A stretch of DNA of 64,000 nucleotides. It comes from Sulfopaludibacter sp035606355 (GTDB taxonomy: Bacteria; Acidobacteriota; Terriglobia; Bryobacterales; Bryobacteraceae). The DNA lies in NCBI GenBank assembly GCA_035606355.1, contig DATNFO010000081.1, forward strand, positions 1 to 64,000, written 5' to 3'. Position 1 is the first letter of the stretch; the number at the start of each line of letters is the position of its first letter. The translations under genes and the position numbers were made by a program. The notes below the pieces were generated by a model. That model did not search any database, had not been told where the DNA came from, and saw only the letters and a program-made list of their open reading frames with translations. This document shows, piece after piece, positions 25,886 through 35,000 of the stretch.

Positions 25886-27490
25886 TTACTTTACTTCGTC
25901 CTTGAAGGAGAAGACCGGCTCAATATCGACCGGGATGGCCGAGGTGCTTTTCAGGGCTGCCGTCAATTCCGCGGGCATGCGGTCGTACTTCGCCAGCCAC
26001 GCCTCCACTCCCGCCCGATCGCCTCTTGCTTCGAACGTCAGCAACGTCTTGGCGAGTTGCGCCAACGTCGCCGGCATTCGGCCGTAATCGATGACGTAGC
26101 GGCCGCTCGTAAAGTTGAGCGCCTTCGATTCGACGAGATAGTTGAACTCCATCATCTCGGCGCGGCCGTGCGCTTCACCGGTGCCGAAGCGCAGCGTCCG
26201 AAAAATTCCCGCTACGTACGAGGCGTAATATTCTTCCAGGCGATCCTTGGGCATCGCGTTGTGGTCGACGAGCCACTTGAGTCCGAACATTCCGGTGACA
26301 TCGGCCTTGGCTTCTTCCAGACCGGAGTACGCCGGCCCGATGGCCTCGCGGATATCGACCTGCTTTCCATTCACGTGCGCGAAGTCGGGCCCGAGCTCGT
26401 GGGAGATCTCGTGCATCAGGGTGCTCGCGAGGTAACCGTCCGCGCTCGCCTTGGAGGCTTGCGCGGGCGTCATCAGCTTTTGGGCGATCGGCAGGATGAC
26501 GTAGTTCACGCGGGCATCCATAAAGTTCTTGAAGAAGATTTTTTTGGTGCCTTTCTCCTGGTGGATGCGCGCATCGTTGGGAAGATTGTCGGCGACGGCC
26601 TGGTAGCCGAAACGCAGGTCGCCCGCGCGATAGGGTGCGTCCATCACTTCCATCGGGGTGAGGTGGCCGCGCTTGCTGGGCCGGTCGGCGGCATCGATCG
26701 GCAAGGCGTCCTGAATATCCGGCACGTACTTCTGATACACGGCAAGCTTGCGGCTTTCCTCTTCATTGCGGATGAGGATGCTGGCGCCGTAGGACGTTTT
26801 GACGCCCAGCAGATCGTCGAGATAGGTTTCGTAGGGCGCGAAGATCACGTCGATCTTGGGATCTTTTTCGTCGAGCCAGGCGATGTCGGATTTGTAGTAG
26901 CTGTCGGAGACAAGAGCATCCGCGCGGAGCCGCAGGAAATTTGCGAAGAGCGGGTCCGGCGTGAGAGCGGCGGCGTCGCGGAGGGCCTTCGCCATAGGTT
27001 CCAGAAACTGCTTGTACTCCTCGTGATAGGGCGTGGTGGTGAGCTTCCCGTTTTGCCGGCGTACGACGGTAAAAGGGTCGTAAATCGCGGCCTTTTCCGC
27101 CGGATGCTGCTGCACATACTGCTCGATTTGCGCGCGGGTCAAGTTGCGGGGATAGAGTTCGTGCCCGGGCGGCATGGGCTCACTGCCCACGAACGGGCGG
27201 TTCTCGTCCAGCAGGTCCCAGCGGCTGCCCATGATCATGAGCAGGCGGCGGACGATTGGGTCGCGCGTCGTCTTCAGCAACTCGAGGCCCTGAAGGTCGC
27301 TCTGTCGCCAGTAGACATCGTTGAGCAGGCGGCACGCTTCGACAAGACGGTCGACCGCCTGCACTTCCTTGGGCGAAAGGCCTTGCGAGTGGAAGGGCAT
27401 GTCGACCGGCTTCCACTTGGCGGCGCGTTCGGCGGGCGTTTCGGCGATGATGGCGGCGGCGAAGAACGCCGCTACCAGAAGAGGTCGCAT
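25886..27490 (-). CDS. Secreted M49-like zinc metallopeptidase
   Basis: A 534-residue protein with a signal peptide (cleavage near IIAETP). HEISHELG places H360, E361 and H364, and EEAKADVTG (E392/E393) gives the third zinc ligand. Dipeptidyl peptidase III enzymes have HExxxH and EECRAE; this protein has the one-residue-shorter HExxH with EEAKAD, the pattern of the bacterial M49-like group. The upstream 300 residues match that group in overall layout. Likely cleaves peptides in the periplasm. It is followed on the same strand by nothing and preceded by a beta-lactamase-like gene 18 nt upstream. Confidence 0.75.
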   Translation of the reverse strand: MRPLLVAAFFAAAIIAETPAERAAKWKPVDMPFHSQGLSPKEVQAVDRLVEACRLLNDVYWRQSDLQGLELLKTTRDPIVRRLLMIMGSRWDLLDENRPFVGSEPMPPGHELYPRNLTRAQIEQYVQQHPAEKAAIYDPFTVVRRQNGKLTTTPYHEEYKQFLEPMAKALRDAAALTPDPLFANFLRLRADALVSDSYYKSDIAWLDEKDPKIDVIFAPYETYLDDLLGVKTSYGASILIRNEEESRKLAVYQKYVPDIQDALPIDAADRPSKRGHLTPMEVMDAPYRAGDLRFGYQAVADNLPNDARIHQEKGTKKIFFKNFMDARVNYVILPIAQKLMTPAQASKASADGYLASTLMHEISHELGPDFAHVNGKQVDIREAIGPAYSGLEEAKADVTGMFGLKWLVDHNAMPKDRLEEYYASYVAGIFRTLRFGTGEAHGRAEMMEFNYLVESKALNFTSGRYVIDYGRMPATLAQLAKTLLTFEARGDRAGVEAWLAKYDRMPAELTAALKSTSAIPVDIEPVFSFKDEVK

Positions 27491-27508
27491 GAGTTCATGG
27501 TAGCGCTG

Positions 27509-28399
27509 CTATTTGTTCGCGCTGCCGAGTCCGTCCACGAGGATCTTCGCGAGATCGGCGATCAGCAGCGATCCCGGATTGTCGGGACTCCAGTCGGCCT
27601 TCGGCATGCCATCCACAGTGATCGCCATGGCGATGCGCCCGTTTTTCGAGTAAACGATGCCGACGTCGCTGCGCAGCGCTTCGAGCGAGCCGATCTTGTG
27701 CGCGACCGGCACTCCGCCCAGGTGCCGCGGAATGCCCGTGCTGTCCTGTGTGCGTTTGAGGATCGCGATCATGTCCTCGCTCGCCGCGGGACTCACGATT
27801 TCGCCGCGCGCCAGCTTCTCGAGAATGGTGACCATGTCGCGCGGAGTGGACATGCCGAGGCCGTACTTGCGGTTTTCGGGAAGCTTGCCCGCCGTGGAGT
27901 AGCCCAGGTCGGCCGGGTGGCCCTCGCTTCCCATAATCTTGCGCATGGAACGCGTGGTAGCGAGTCCGAGCTTGTCCAGGTAGCGATTGACCTCTTCGGC
28001 CGGAATGCGCTGAAGGATCATATTGGTGGCCGTGTTGTCGCTGAGCACGATCATCAGGTTCAGGACGTCGCGCAACGGGAGTTGCACGCCGTCAGAAAGC
28101 TCGCTGGCGATGATGCCTGTGCCCGCCACCTTCTCGGCGGCTGTGACGGTGAGCATATCCGTCCACTTGGCTTCGCCGCGCGACACGGCGTCGAAAACGG
28201 CAGTCATGATCGGCAGCTTGATGGTGCTGGCGGTGCGCACGGGCTCCGTTTCGCGAATGCCGATCGCTTTGCCGGTATCCAGGTTTTTGGCGTAGAGACT
28301 GACGGTCCCGGAAAAGCCGGCAATGTGCTCGCGGAGCGTATCGGACAACGAAGCGGCGTGGACAGCAACGGCGAGGCAGAGGAGGCAGACAGTGCGCAT
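27509..28399 (-). CDS. Class A beta-lactamase-like serine hydrolase
   Basis: A 296-residue exported protein (signal peptide ending VHAASL). S58-T-I-K61 is the SxxK active site, SDN near 119 is the second motif, and HKIGS near 230 replaces the K-T-G triad. I cannot find the ExxLN omega-loop glutamate of true class A enzymes; the region reads SEGHPADLGYS. It may therefore be a D,D-peptidase or esterase relative rather than an effective beta-lactamase. ATG at 28399 was preferred to the 28483 start since the signal peptide begins there. It overlaps nothing and is divergent from the aldo/keto reductase by 35 bp. Confidence 0.78.
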   Translation of the reverse strand: MRTVCLLCLAVAVHAASLSDTLREHIAGFSGTVSLYAKNLDTGKAIGIRETEPVRTASTIKLPIMTAVFDAVSRGEAKWTDMLTVTAAEKVAGTGIIASELSDGVQLPLRDVLNLMIVLSDNTATNMILQRIPAEEVNRYLDKLGLATTRSMRKIMGSEGHPADLGYSTAGKLPENRKYGLGMSTPRDMVTILEKLARGEIVSPAASEDMIAILKRTQDSTGIPRHLGGVPVAHKIGSLEALRSDVGIVYSKNGRIAMAITVDGMPKADWSPDNPGSLLIADLAKILVDGLGSANK

Positions 28400-28434
28400 G
28401 GGGTCATGGTATTTTGACCGTGGGGGGTAAATCA

Positions 28435-29325
28435 ATGGCCCACTCCAGACGGAACTTCCTGAAGTCCACCGCGGCCGCGGCATTATTAGGCGGCGGGCGA
28501 TCCTCTCATGCGGCTCCCGCCGCCAAACGCCTCGCCACAGACTGGGTGCCGCTCGGCAACTCCGGAGTCAAAGTGACGCGGCTGGCTTTCGGCACGGGGA
28601 CGTACTCCGGCCGGGTGCAGCGCGAACTCGGGCAGGATGAGTTCACGCGACAGGTGCGCTACGCGTACGATCACGGAATCCGCTTTTTCGAAACCGCCGA
28701 AAGCTATCCGGGGATGCCGGAAATGTTGTCTATCGCGCTGAAGGGCATTCCGCGCGATAGCTATCAGCTGATGATGAAATGCACGGTGCGCCGCAATGAC
28801 GATCCGCTGGCTAAGGTGGATCAGTACCGCAAGCAGTTGAACACCGAATACCTGGATATTCTGCTGCTGCACTGTGTGACCAGTCCCACGTGGTTCACGG
28901 ACATGGAGAAGCATCGCGACGGGTTCAGCGAGGCCAAGCAAAAAAAGATGATTCTGTCGCATGGCGCCAGCGTTCACGGGCTGCCGGCTTTGCGCGAGTT
29001 CCCGGGCAAGAAGTGGCTGGATGTTTCCATGATCCGCATGAATCACAAAGGCACGATTATGGATGGTCCGGCGCCCGGCTCCAGCGCCGGCGGCAACGTG
29101 CCGGAGGTGGTGCAGCATACGCAGGAAGTGCATGCGCAGGGGTCCGGCGTAATCAGCATGAAGCTTGTGGGCGAGGGGCGCTTCACCAATCCGGATGACC
29201 GCGACGCCGCGCTGCGCTTCGCCTTCAACACGGCGAAAGTGGATGCCGTGACGATCGGATACAAGAGCACGGCCGAAATCGACGAGGCACTCAAGCGACT
29301 GAACGGAGCACTGGCGGTCGCGTAG
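28435..29325 (+). CDS. Aldo/keto reductase with Tat-type signal
   Basis: A 296-residue TIM-barrel oxidoreductase. The N-terminus HSRRNFLKSTAAAALLGG has the twin arginine and hydrophobic stretch of a Tat signal, implying folding with NADP(H) before export. LGNSGVKVTRLAFGTG is the family's first strand. The catalytic tetrad appears as E (in FFETA, where Asp is usual), Tyr in AESYPG, Lys in MMKC and His in LLHCVT. ATG at 28435 follows a G-rich ribosome site. Substrate unknown. Confidence 0.82.
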   Translation: MAHSRRNFLKSTAAAALLGGGRSSHAAPAAKRLATDWVPLGNSGVKVTRLAFGTGTYSGRVQRELGQDEFTRQVRYAYDHGIRFFETAESYPGMPEMLSIALKGIPRDSYQLMMKCTVRRNDDPLAKVDQYRKQLNTEYLDILLLHCVTSPTWFTDMEKHRDGFSEAKQKKMILSHGASVHGLPALREFPGKKWLDVSMIRMNHKGTIMDGPAPGSSAGGNVPEVVQHTQEVHAQGSGVISMKLVGEGRFTNPDDRDAALRFAFNTAKVDAVTIGYKSTAEIDEALKRLNGALAVA

Positions 29326-29366
29326 CCTGGCGTGACGGTGGCGTGGGTTTGCGGCATTGCAGATTT

Positions 29367-29410
29367 ACCACTGAGACACAGAGGCCGCAGAGAGGGCGCA
29401 GAGAAAACCG
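29367..29410. repeat. Dispersed CACAGAG repeat, copy B (half unit)
   Basis: ACCACTGAGACACAGAGG followed by CGCAGAGAGGGCGCAGAG matches the left half of copies A and C. The right arm is absent. It lies between the aldo/keto reductase and the sugar isomerase-like gene. Confidence 0.75.
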
Positions 29411-29453
29411 GGATTAACGCTGAGGTGTGGCGGCGCGGAGGGTGTTAGGTCGA

Positions 29454-30365
29454 GTGCGTACGAGCATCAGCAGAAGAGGCGCGCTGACGGTGCTTGGCGC
29501 AGCTTTGGCGCGCGCTGCCGCCCGGCTTCCCGCGAACCGGAATGTGAAGTGGGGCCTTGGCTCCAATTTGTGGAACTACTTTCCGCGTGTTCCGTTCACG
29601 GACATTCTGGACGTGATGCGCGACACCGGCTTCATCGGCATCCGGCTGACGCAGTTTCCTCAAATTCTCAAAACATACGACATCACGGCAGAGCGCATGC
29701 GCGATGAGGCGGCTCGCCGCGGCTGCGAAATCATAACCATCTCCTTCAACGGTCCGTCGCACGATGCCGCTCGGCGGCCGGAATTGCTCGCAAGCGCGCG
29801 TACCGCGATGACATTTCTGAAGGGCTTCGGCGCCACGCGCCTGGTGGTGTTTTCGCCGAATCGGACGAATGACGCGGCGGCCGGCGCGTTCGAAACTATG
29901 TGCGAGGGCTTTAACGCGATCGGCGTGGCGGCACGCGATATGGGCTTCGAGGCCGGGCTGCACAACCACATGGGGCAGATGGTGCAAACGGCCGCGGAGA
30001 TCGATCGCTGCATGGCGCTGACGGATCCGAAACTGTTTCGCTTTTCGCCCGATACGGCGCACTTGCACCTGGCAGGCTGCGACGCCGCGGGCACGCTGGT
30101 CAAGTATGCGAGCCGCTTGATGCTGGCCGATTACAAGGACGCGCGGCGGCCGAAGAGCGGCGAGCCGGACCGTTTCGAACGCGAACAGATCTTCGACCTC
30201 GGAGACGGAGAGGTCGATTTTCCCGCTTGTCACCGCGCGCTCAAGCGGGTTGCGTATCGCGGGTGGCTGGTGGTGGATCTCGATATCGCGCGGCAGGGTC
30301 CGCGGGCCAGTTATGAGCGCTGCGGCGCGTATGTGGTGAACAAGCTGGAACCGATTTATGCGTGA
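29454..30365 (+). CDS. Sugar phosphate isomerase/epimerase-like TIM barrel, Tat-type signal
   Basis: About 303 residues. SISRRGALTVLGAALARAAA is a Tat-like signal. The barrel starts KWGLGSNLWNYF, a common opening of xylose-isomerase-like TIM proteins. Metal-binding positions are visible as HNHMGQ, DTAHLHLAG and a late GEVDF. The reaction is likely a ketose/aldose isomerisation or epimerisation, substrate unknown. GTG at 29454 puts the twin arginine close to the N-terminus; in-frame GTGs at 29427 and 29442 are alternatives. The stop overlaps the start of the next gene by eight bases. Confidence 0.7.
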   Translation: MRTSISRRGALTVLGAALARAAARLPANRNVKWGLGSNLWNYFPRVPFTDILDVMRDTGFIGIRLTQFPQILKTYDITAERMRDEAARRGCEIITISFNGPSHDAARRPELLASARTAMTFLKGFGATRLVVFSPNRTNDAAAGAFETMCEGFNAIGVAARDMGFEAGLHNHMGQMVQTAAEIDRCMALTDPKLFRFSPDTAHLHLAGCDAAGTLVKYASRLMLADYKDARRPKSGEPDRFEREQIFDLGDGEVDFPACHRALKRVAYRGWLVVDLDIARQGPRASYERCGAYVVNKLEPIYA

Positions 30366-31230
30366 CATTTCGCGGCGGGAACTGTTGGCCGCCGCCGCCG
30401 TTCCGCTTATGAGCGATTACCGGATTATCGATCCGCACGTGCACGTGTGGAAGCACGACGCGCAGTTTCCGTTCGCGGAAGGCGCCAAAGTACCCGAGCG
30501 CGACGCCGCGCCGGAAACGCTGCTGCAATTGATGAAAGCCAACGGCGTCAGCCGCACGGTGATCATACAGGTGATCCACTACAAGTTCGACAACCGGTAC
30601 CTGGCGAGCGTGCTGAAGCGCTATCCGGGAACGTTTCAGGGCGTCTGCCGCGTGGATCCGCTGGACGCGGCAGCGCCGGACAAACTGAGCGAGTTAACGG
30701 AGCAGGGGTTTCGGGGAGTGCGGCTGAGTCCGGCGGCGAATGAGTCGGGCGACTGGCTTCGCGGGCCGCTGATGCCGCCGTTGTGGAAGCGATGCTTCGA
30801 ACTGAAGGCGCCGATGACCGTACTCGCTCCGGTGACGCGAATGCCCGAAGTGGGTGCATTGCTGGAACGAACGCCGGAACTGACCGTGGTGATCGATCAC
30901 ATGGCCGATTGCCCCATCGATCAGCCGGCGCAACTCGAAAAACTAATCGCGCTGCAGCGGTATCCGAATGTGTTCGTCAAGATTTCGCATACGTGGTCCA
31001 TTTCGCGTCAGCAGTATCCGTGGCGCGATGCCCAGGCGTATGTGAAGCGCCTCTACGACGCTTTCGGCCCGCGTCGGCTGATGTGGGGGACGGACTGGCC
31101 AATTATAGAGAAGTGGTCCACTTATGACAAAGCGCTGACGTCGGTGCGGGACGAGATGAAGTTTCTCAATGCCGAGGATCTGCGGTGGATTCTGAGCGCG
31201 ACGGTGGAGCGAGTCTGGCCATTCGGGTAG
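30358..31230 (+). CDS. Amidohydrolase-2 family protein
   Basis: A 290-residue TIM-barrel hydrolase. HVHVWKH near 27-33 supplies the first metal histidines, DHMADCP near 180 a further ligand region, and MWGTDWP near 240 the conserved aspartate; this is the pattern of the COG3618 amidohydrolase/lactonase group. The short N-terminal DISRRELLAAAAVPLM looks like a truncated Tat signal. Translation is coupled to the isomerase-like gene (ATG inside its last codons). A lactonase acting on an oxidised sugar would fit the neighbours, but this is inference. Confidence 0.78.
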   Translation: MRDISRRELLAAAAVPLMSDYRIIDPHVHVWKHDAQFPFAEGAKVPERDAAPETLLQLMKANGVSRTVIIQVIHYKFDNRYLASVLKRYPGTFQGVCRVDPLDAAAPDKLSELTEQGFRGVRLSPAANESGDWLRGPLMPPLWKRCFELKAPMTVLAPVTRMPEVGALLERTPELTVVIDHMADCPIDQPAQLEKLIALQRYPNVFVKISHTWSISRQQYPWRDAQAYVKRLYDAFGPRRLMWGTDWPIIEKWSTYDKALTSVRDEMKFLNAEDLRWILSATVERVWPFG

Positions 31231-31257
31231 GCGCCGAGTACGCCCGGCGCGTGGGGA

Positions 31258-31797
31258 TCAATTCGTGGCCGCGACCGGCAACTGCGGCGCCTGATAGTGC
31301 TGCACGAAACCGTGCATGGCGAACTCGGTCCAACTCATCCGATCGGCTTTGGCTTCGGCGAGCGCGCGAGCGTTAGTCCAATGATCGTGGGAGATGCGGT
31401 AGCAGGCCACAACCGTGCCTGTACGATCCGCGCCACGGCGGCAGTGGACAAATACGGGCCCGGCGGAATCGTCGTTGAAGATCGCAAGAACCTTGGCGAT
31501 CTGCGCAGGGGACGGCGCCGAAAAACCGGCGAATGGCATGCTGATGTATCGCATCCCGGCCGCCTCCACCACTTTCTTTTCCTCCACGGACCGGTTTCCA
31601 CTCTCGCGCAGGTCCAGCACGGTTTTGACGCCGAGCTGCGCCAGGGCGCGGAAGCCGTCCGCGGTCGGCTGAGCGCCGCGGTAGAGATGCTCGTTGATCT
31701 GGTGAAAGTTGTCGACGCCCTTCGGGGACTCGGCAAATGCGGGCAGGGAAAGAACAAATGCCGCCAGAGGCAGGCAGAGGGTCTTGCGGAAAGCCAT
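31258..31797 (-). CDS. Exported dual-specificity/tyrosine phosphatase family protein
   Basis: About 179 residues with a signal peptide (ending LPAFAES). HCRRGADRTG near 118 is the Cx5R phosphate-binding loop with nucleophile Cys and Arg; NFHQINEHLYRGAQPT is the start of the DSP domain, and the helix before it supplies an Asp-containing loop. An exported phosphatase of this fold is found in several bacteria, where substrates may be phospholipids or phytate-like compounds rather than proteins. ATG at 31797 starts the signal peptide; 31821 is also in frame. Confidence 0.8.
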   Translation of the reverse strand: MAFRKTLCLPLAAFVLSLPAFAESPKGVDNFHQINEHLYRGAQPTADGFRALAQLGVKTVLDLRESGNRSVEEKKVVEAAGMRYISMPFAGFSAPSPAQIAKVLAIFNDDSAGPVFVHCRRGADRTGTVVACYRISHDHWTNARALAEAKADRMSWTEFAMHGFVQHYQAPQLPVAATN

Positions 31798-31959
31798 TGT
31801 ATAGTATTTGACGCATGACACCCGGCTGCGGATTCGTTTCAGTTATCAAAACGCCTCCGGCTCGCCAGAAACCTCTATATGGATGGTTTCCAACAAACCG
31901 CATGCCGCCCGCAATTCGTTCATTTTTCGAGGGATACCGATATTCAGATCGCGGCATCC

Positions 31960-31982
31960 GGTGTTTTGATATTCAAAACGCC
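31960..31982. promoter_or_regulatory. Palindromic operator candidate upstream of the TonB receptor
   Basis: GGTGTTTTGA-TAT-TCAAAACGCC is a dyad with 9 of 10 paired positions. A second half site, TCAAAACGCC, lies at 31845-31854. The 277-bp region separates the phosphatase gene from the receptor gene, so either may be controlled. The size and symmetry resemble sites of LacI-type or similar dimeric repressors; no regulator gene is adjacent. Confidence 0.45.
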
Positions 31983-32074
31983 GGCGCGCTCTCCCGATTC
32001 CGCTACCGCGAGGGCTTCGGAGGGCAGATACTGTGTGATAAGTTCAGGGTTTTACTTTTGTCAAGAGGTTGGAT

Positions 32075-35000
32075 ATGAAGAATCGCCTTGTCGCGACGGT
32101 CTTGTTGTGCGCCAGCGCTCTATTCGCACAGACGAACCGCGGAAGCATAACGGGTACGGTTAGCGACCCCTCCGACGCTGTGATACCGGGCGTCTCGGTG
32201 AAGGTCACGAATTTGGGCACCAACGAAGTTCGCACGGTGAAGACGGCGGACAACGGAACCTACTCGGTAATCGATCTGGAGCCGGTTACCTACAAACTGG
32301 AATTCGAAGCTCAGGGCTTCAAAAAATCGGTCGTGCCGGAAGTGAAGGTGGACACCGCGTCCAGCGCCACCGTCAATATGCGTTTGGAAGCCGGGAGCGT
32401 GGATACGAAGATCACCGTGGAAGCCGAAGCCGTGCTGGTCAACACGGAGAGCGGCGTGGCCAGCAACACCATCACGGAGCGGCAGATTCAGGATGTGCCG
32501 CTGGTGAATCGGAGCGTTCTGGATCTCGCGATGACGCTACCGAACGTATCGGGCGACGCGGGCAGTGAAAACCCCACCATGACCGGCAGCGGCACGGCGT
32601 GCCCGGGTTGCAATCTCACCATCGGCGGAGGCCGGCCGCTCAGCAACACGATCATGGCGGACGGCACCAACAACACGGGTGTCGGGCTGGGACGCTCGAT
32701 CGTGAGCTTCACGCCGGAAACGGTCCAGGAGTTCACGGTGCAGAGCTCGGCCTTCTCGGCGGAGTATGGCACTACCGGCGGCGGCATCATCAGCATCACG
32801 ACGAAGAGCGGCACCAATGAGCTGCATGGAACGGCGCTATGGTACAACCGCAATCCCGATTTCGCGGCGGCCCCGTGGACACAGGCCACCACCAACCGGT
32901 CGGCGCCCACCCTGAAGTACAACCAGTTCTCGCTGTCGGGCGGCGGTCCGGTTTACATTCCGAAGGTTTACAACGGGCGCAACAAGACCTTCTGGTTCGC
33001 CGCCGTCGAGCCCTGGTACCGGCGCGACCACCTGGATCAATACGCGCTGATGCCGACGGCCGATATGTGGAAAGGCGATTTCAGCAACGTAGTGTTGACG
33101 AATAGCGGATGGCTGCCCACCAGCGTAGTGCAGCAATTCGCCTCCGTCGCGCCGACGGCCGTGGCGCAGCTCAGCGATAGCGCCATTTATCAGCAATTCA
33201 ACCTGGTAGGCAACCAGTTCCAGCAGATCACCCTTTGCACCACCACCATCACGACCAATTGCCAGCCTTCGTATTCGCCGTTCCCGGGGAACAAGATCCC
33301 GCAGCAGTATCTCGACAGCGCGGCCCTGAAAGCGCAACAGTACATGGCTCCGGCTGGTCAGTATTTCCTCGACAGCAATGGAAACATCTCCAACCTTTAC
33401 GCGCCGCGTATTCTGCAGCAGGACGAGAAGCGCTACACGTTCCGTGTGGACCACACCATCAGCGACAAAAATCGCATGTATGGCCGCTTTACAGTCACTC
33501 CCGTGGTGAAGCTGCAGGGCACTCCGGTGAGCCCGACGAACTACGGCGCGAATTATAGCTGGGGCAAGCAGGCGATGATCGCCGATACGCACACATTCAG
33601 CCCCACGCTGTTCAACGATATCCGCTTGAACTACACACGCGGCCGTTTCAGCGCCACAACGGCGCCGCAATGGGATCCGCAGAACGGCGAGAACCTGAAC
33701 GCCACCTTCGGTCTGCCGAGCATTACGGCCGGCGGTTTGCCGACCTTCCAGAACCTGGTGCCGAGCAAGAGCTACGGTAACGGCAGCAGCACGGCGACCG
33801 GCTTCGGCGGCGCGGGTTCCACGCAGGCCGAAACGCGCGAAGAGCGGTATGCCCTTACGGACATCGTTTACAAAACGATGGGACCGATGAGCTTAAAATT
33901 CGGCGTGGACGTCAATCACGCGCTGCAGAACGTAATTCCGCTGTATGGCGCAATCGGCGGCGTGTACGCGTTCAACGCGTTTCCGTCGAACTCCAACGGC
34001 GGATCTTCGGGCACCGGCGGCGGCTCCTTCGCGAGTTTCCTGCTGGGCGTTCCGAACAATGGTGGCAGCCCGGCTGTGACGCTGCGCAACATGGAAGTCC
34101 CGTATTACTATCGCTGGAACAATGGCGCGGGCTTTATTCAGAATGACTGGCACGTGAAGCCGAACCTGACGTTGAATCTCGGCCTCCGCTACGTGATTCA
34201 GTTGCCGCGCACGGAGAAATATAACGATCAGGGCGTATTCCGTCCGGATCTGGCGAAGAATTATCCGCTCGCGACGCCGCTCGCGCTGCAGGACGGCGAG
34301 ACGATCAATTCCGTGAACGTTGTGCCGTTCGCCTTCGCCGGCCTCGGCGGCAACTCGCGCTATCTCACTCCTCCGCAGTGGACCGATTTCGAGCCGCGCT
34401 TCGGTTTCGCGTGGAGCCCGGCGCGGTTGCAGTCGCGCCACATCGTATTCCGCGGCGGCTGGGGAATGTCGCACGCGCCCATCACCGGAATCACGCAACT
34501 TCCGAATCCGGACTTCGGAGCGACGTATACGGCGACCGTGTATCCGACGGCAACGGTCGGGTCGCAGACAGCGAACCCCACCTACGTGATGCGCCTCGGG
34601 GAGAACCCGCCGGTGCTGACTCCCACTTCGATCCGCACGCAGGTGTACGGACCGAACGGGCCGCCGGCCAGCGGTTTGGATTACCTCGACTCCTTGTATT
34701 ACCAGCAGACGCTCGGCGGCTATGCGGTGTCCAACAACTATCACACGCCATACGTGAACAACTGGAATTTCACCTCGAGCTGGCAGGCGAACAAGAACAC
34801 TCTGGTGGAACTCGCATACACCGGCAGCATGGGCATTCACCTGTTCATGCCGGCGGAGAACATCAATCCGAAGGATTCCGACCTCCTCAGCGCTCAAATC
34901 GGCCAGAACGTAAGCTCGACGGGCACAATCACCGATCCGCTGGGCCGCACGAACCTGATCACCGGCAAGGGGCTGACCGTGCAGAACGGCACGCTGGGAA

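Noticed and set aside
25862..28417. An 851-codon plus-strand frame opposite the M49-like and beta-lactamase-like genes
   Set aside because: It spans two real genes and their gap in antisense and has low-complexity composition, so it is a shadow.
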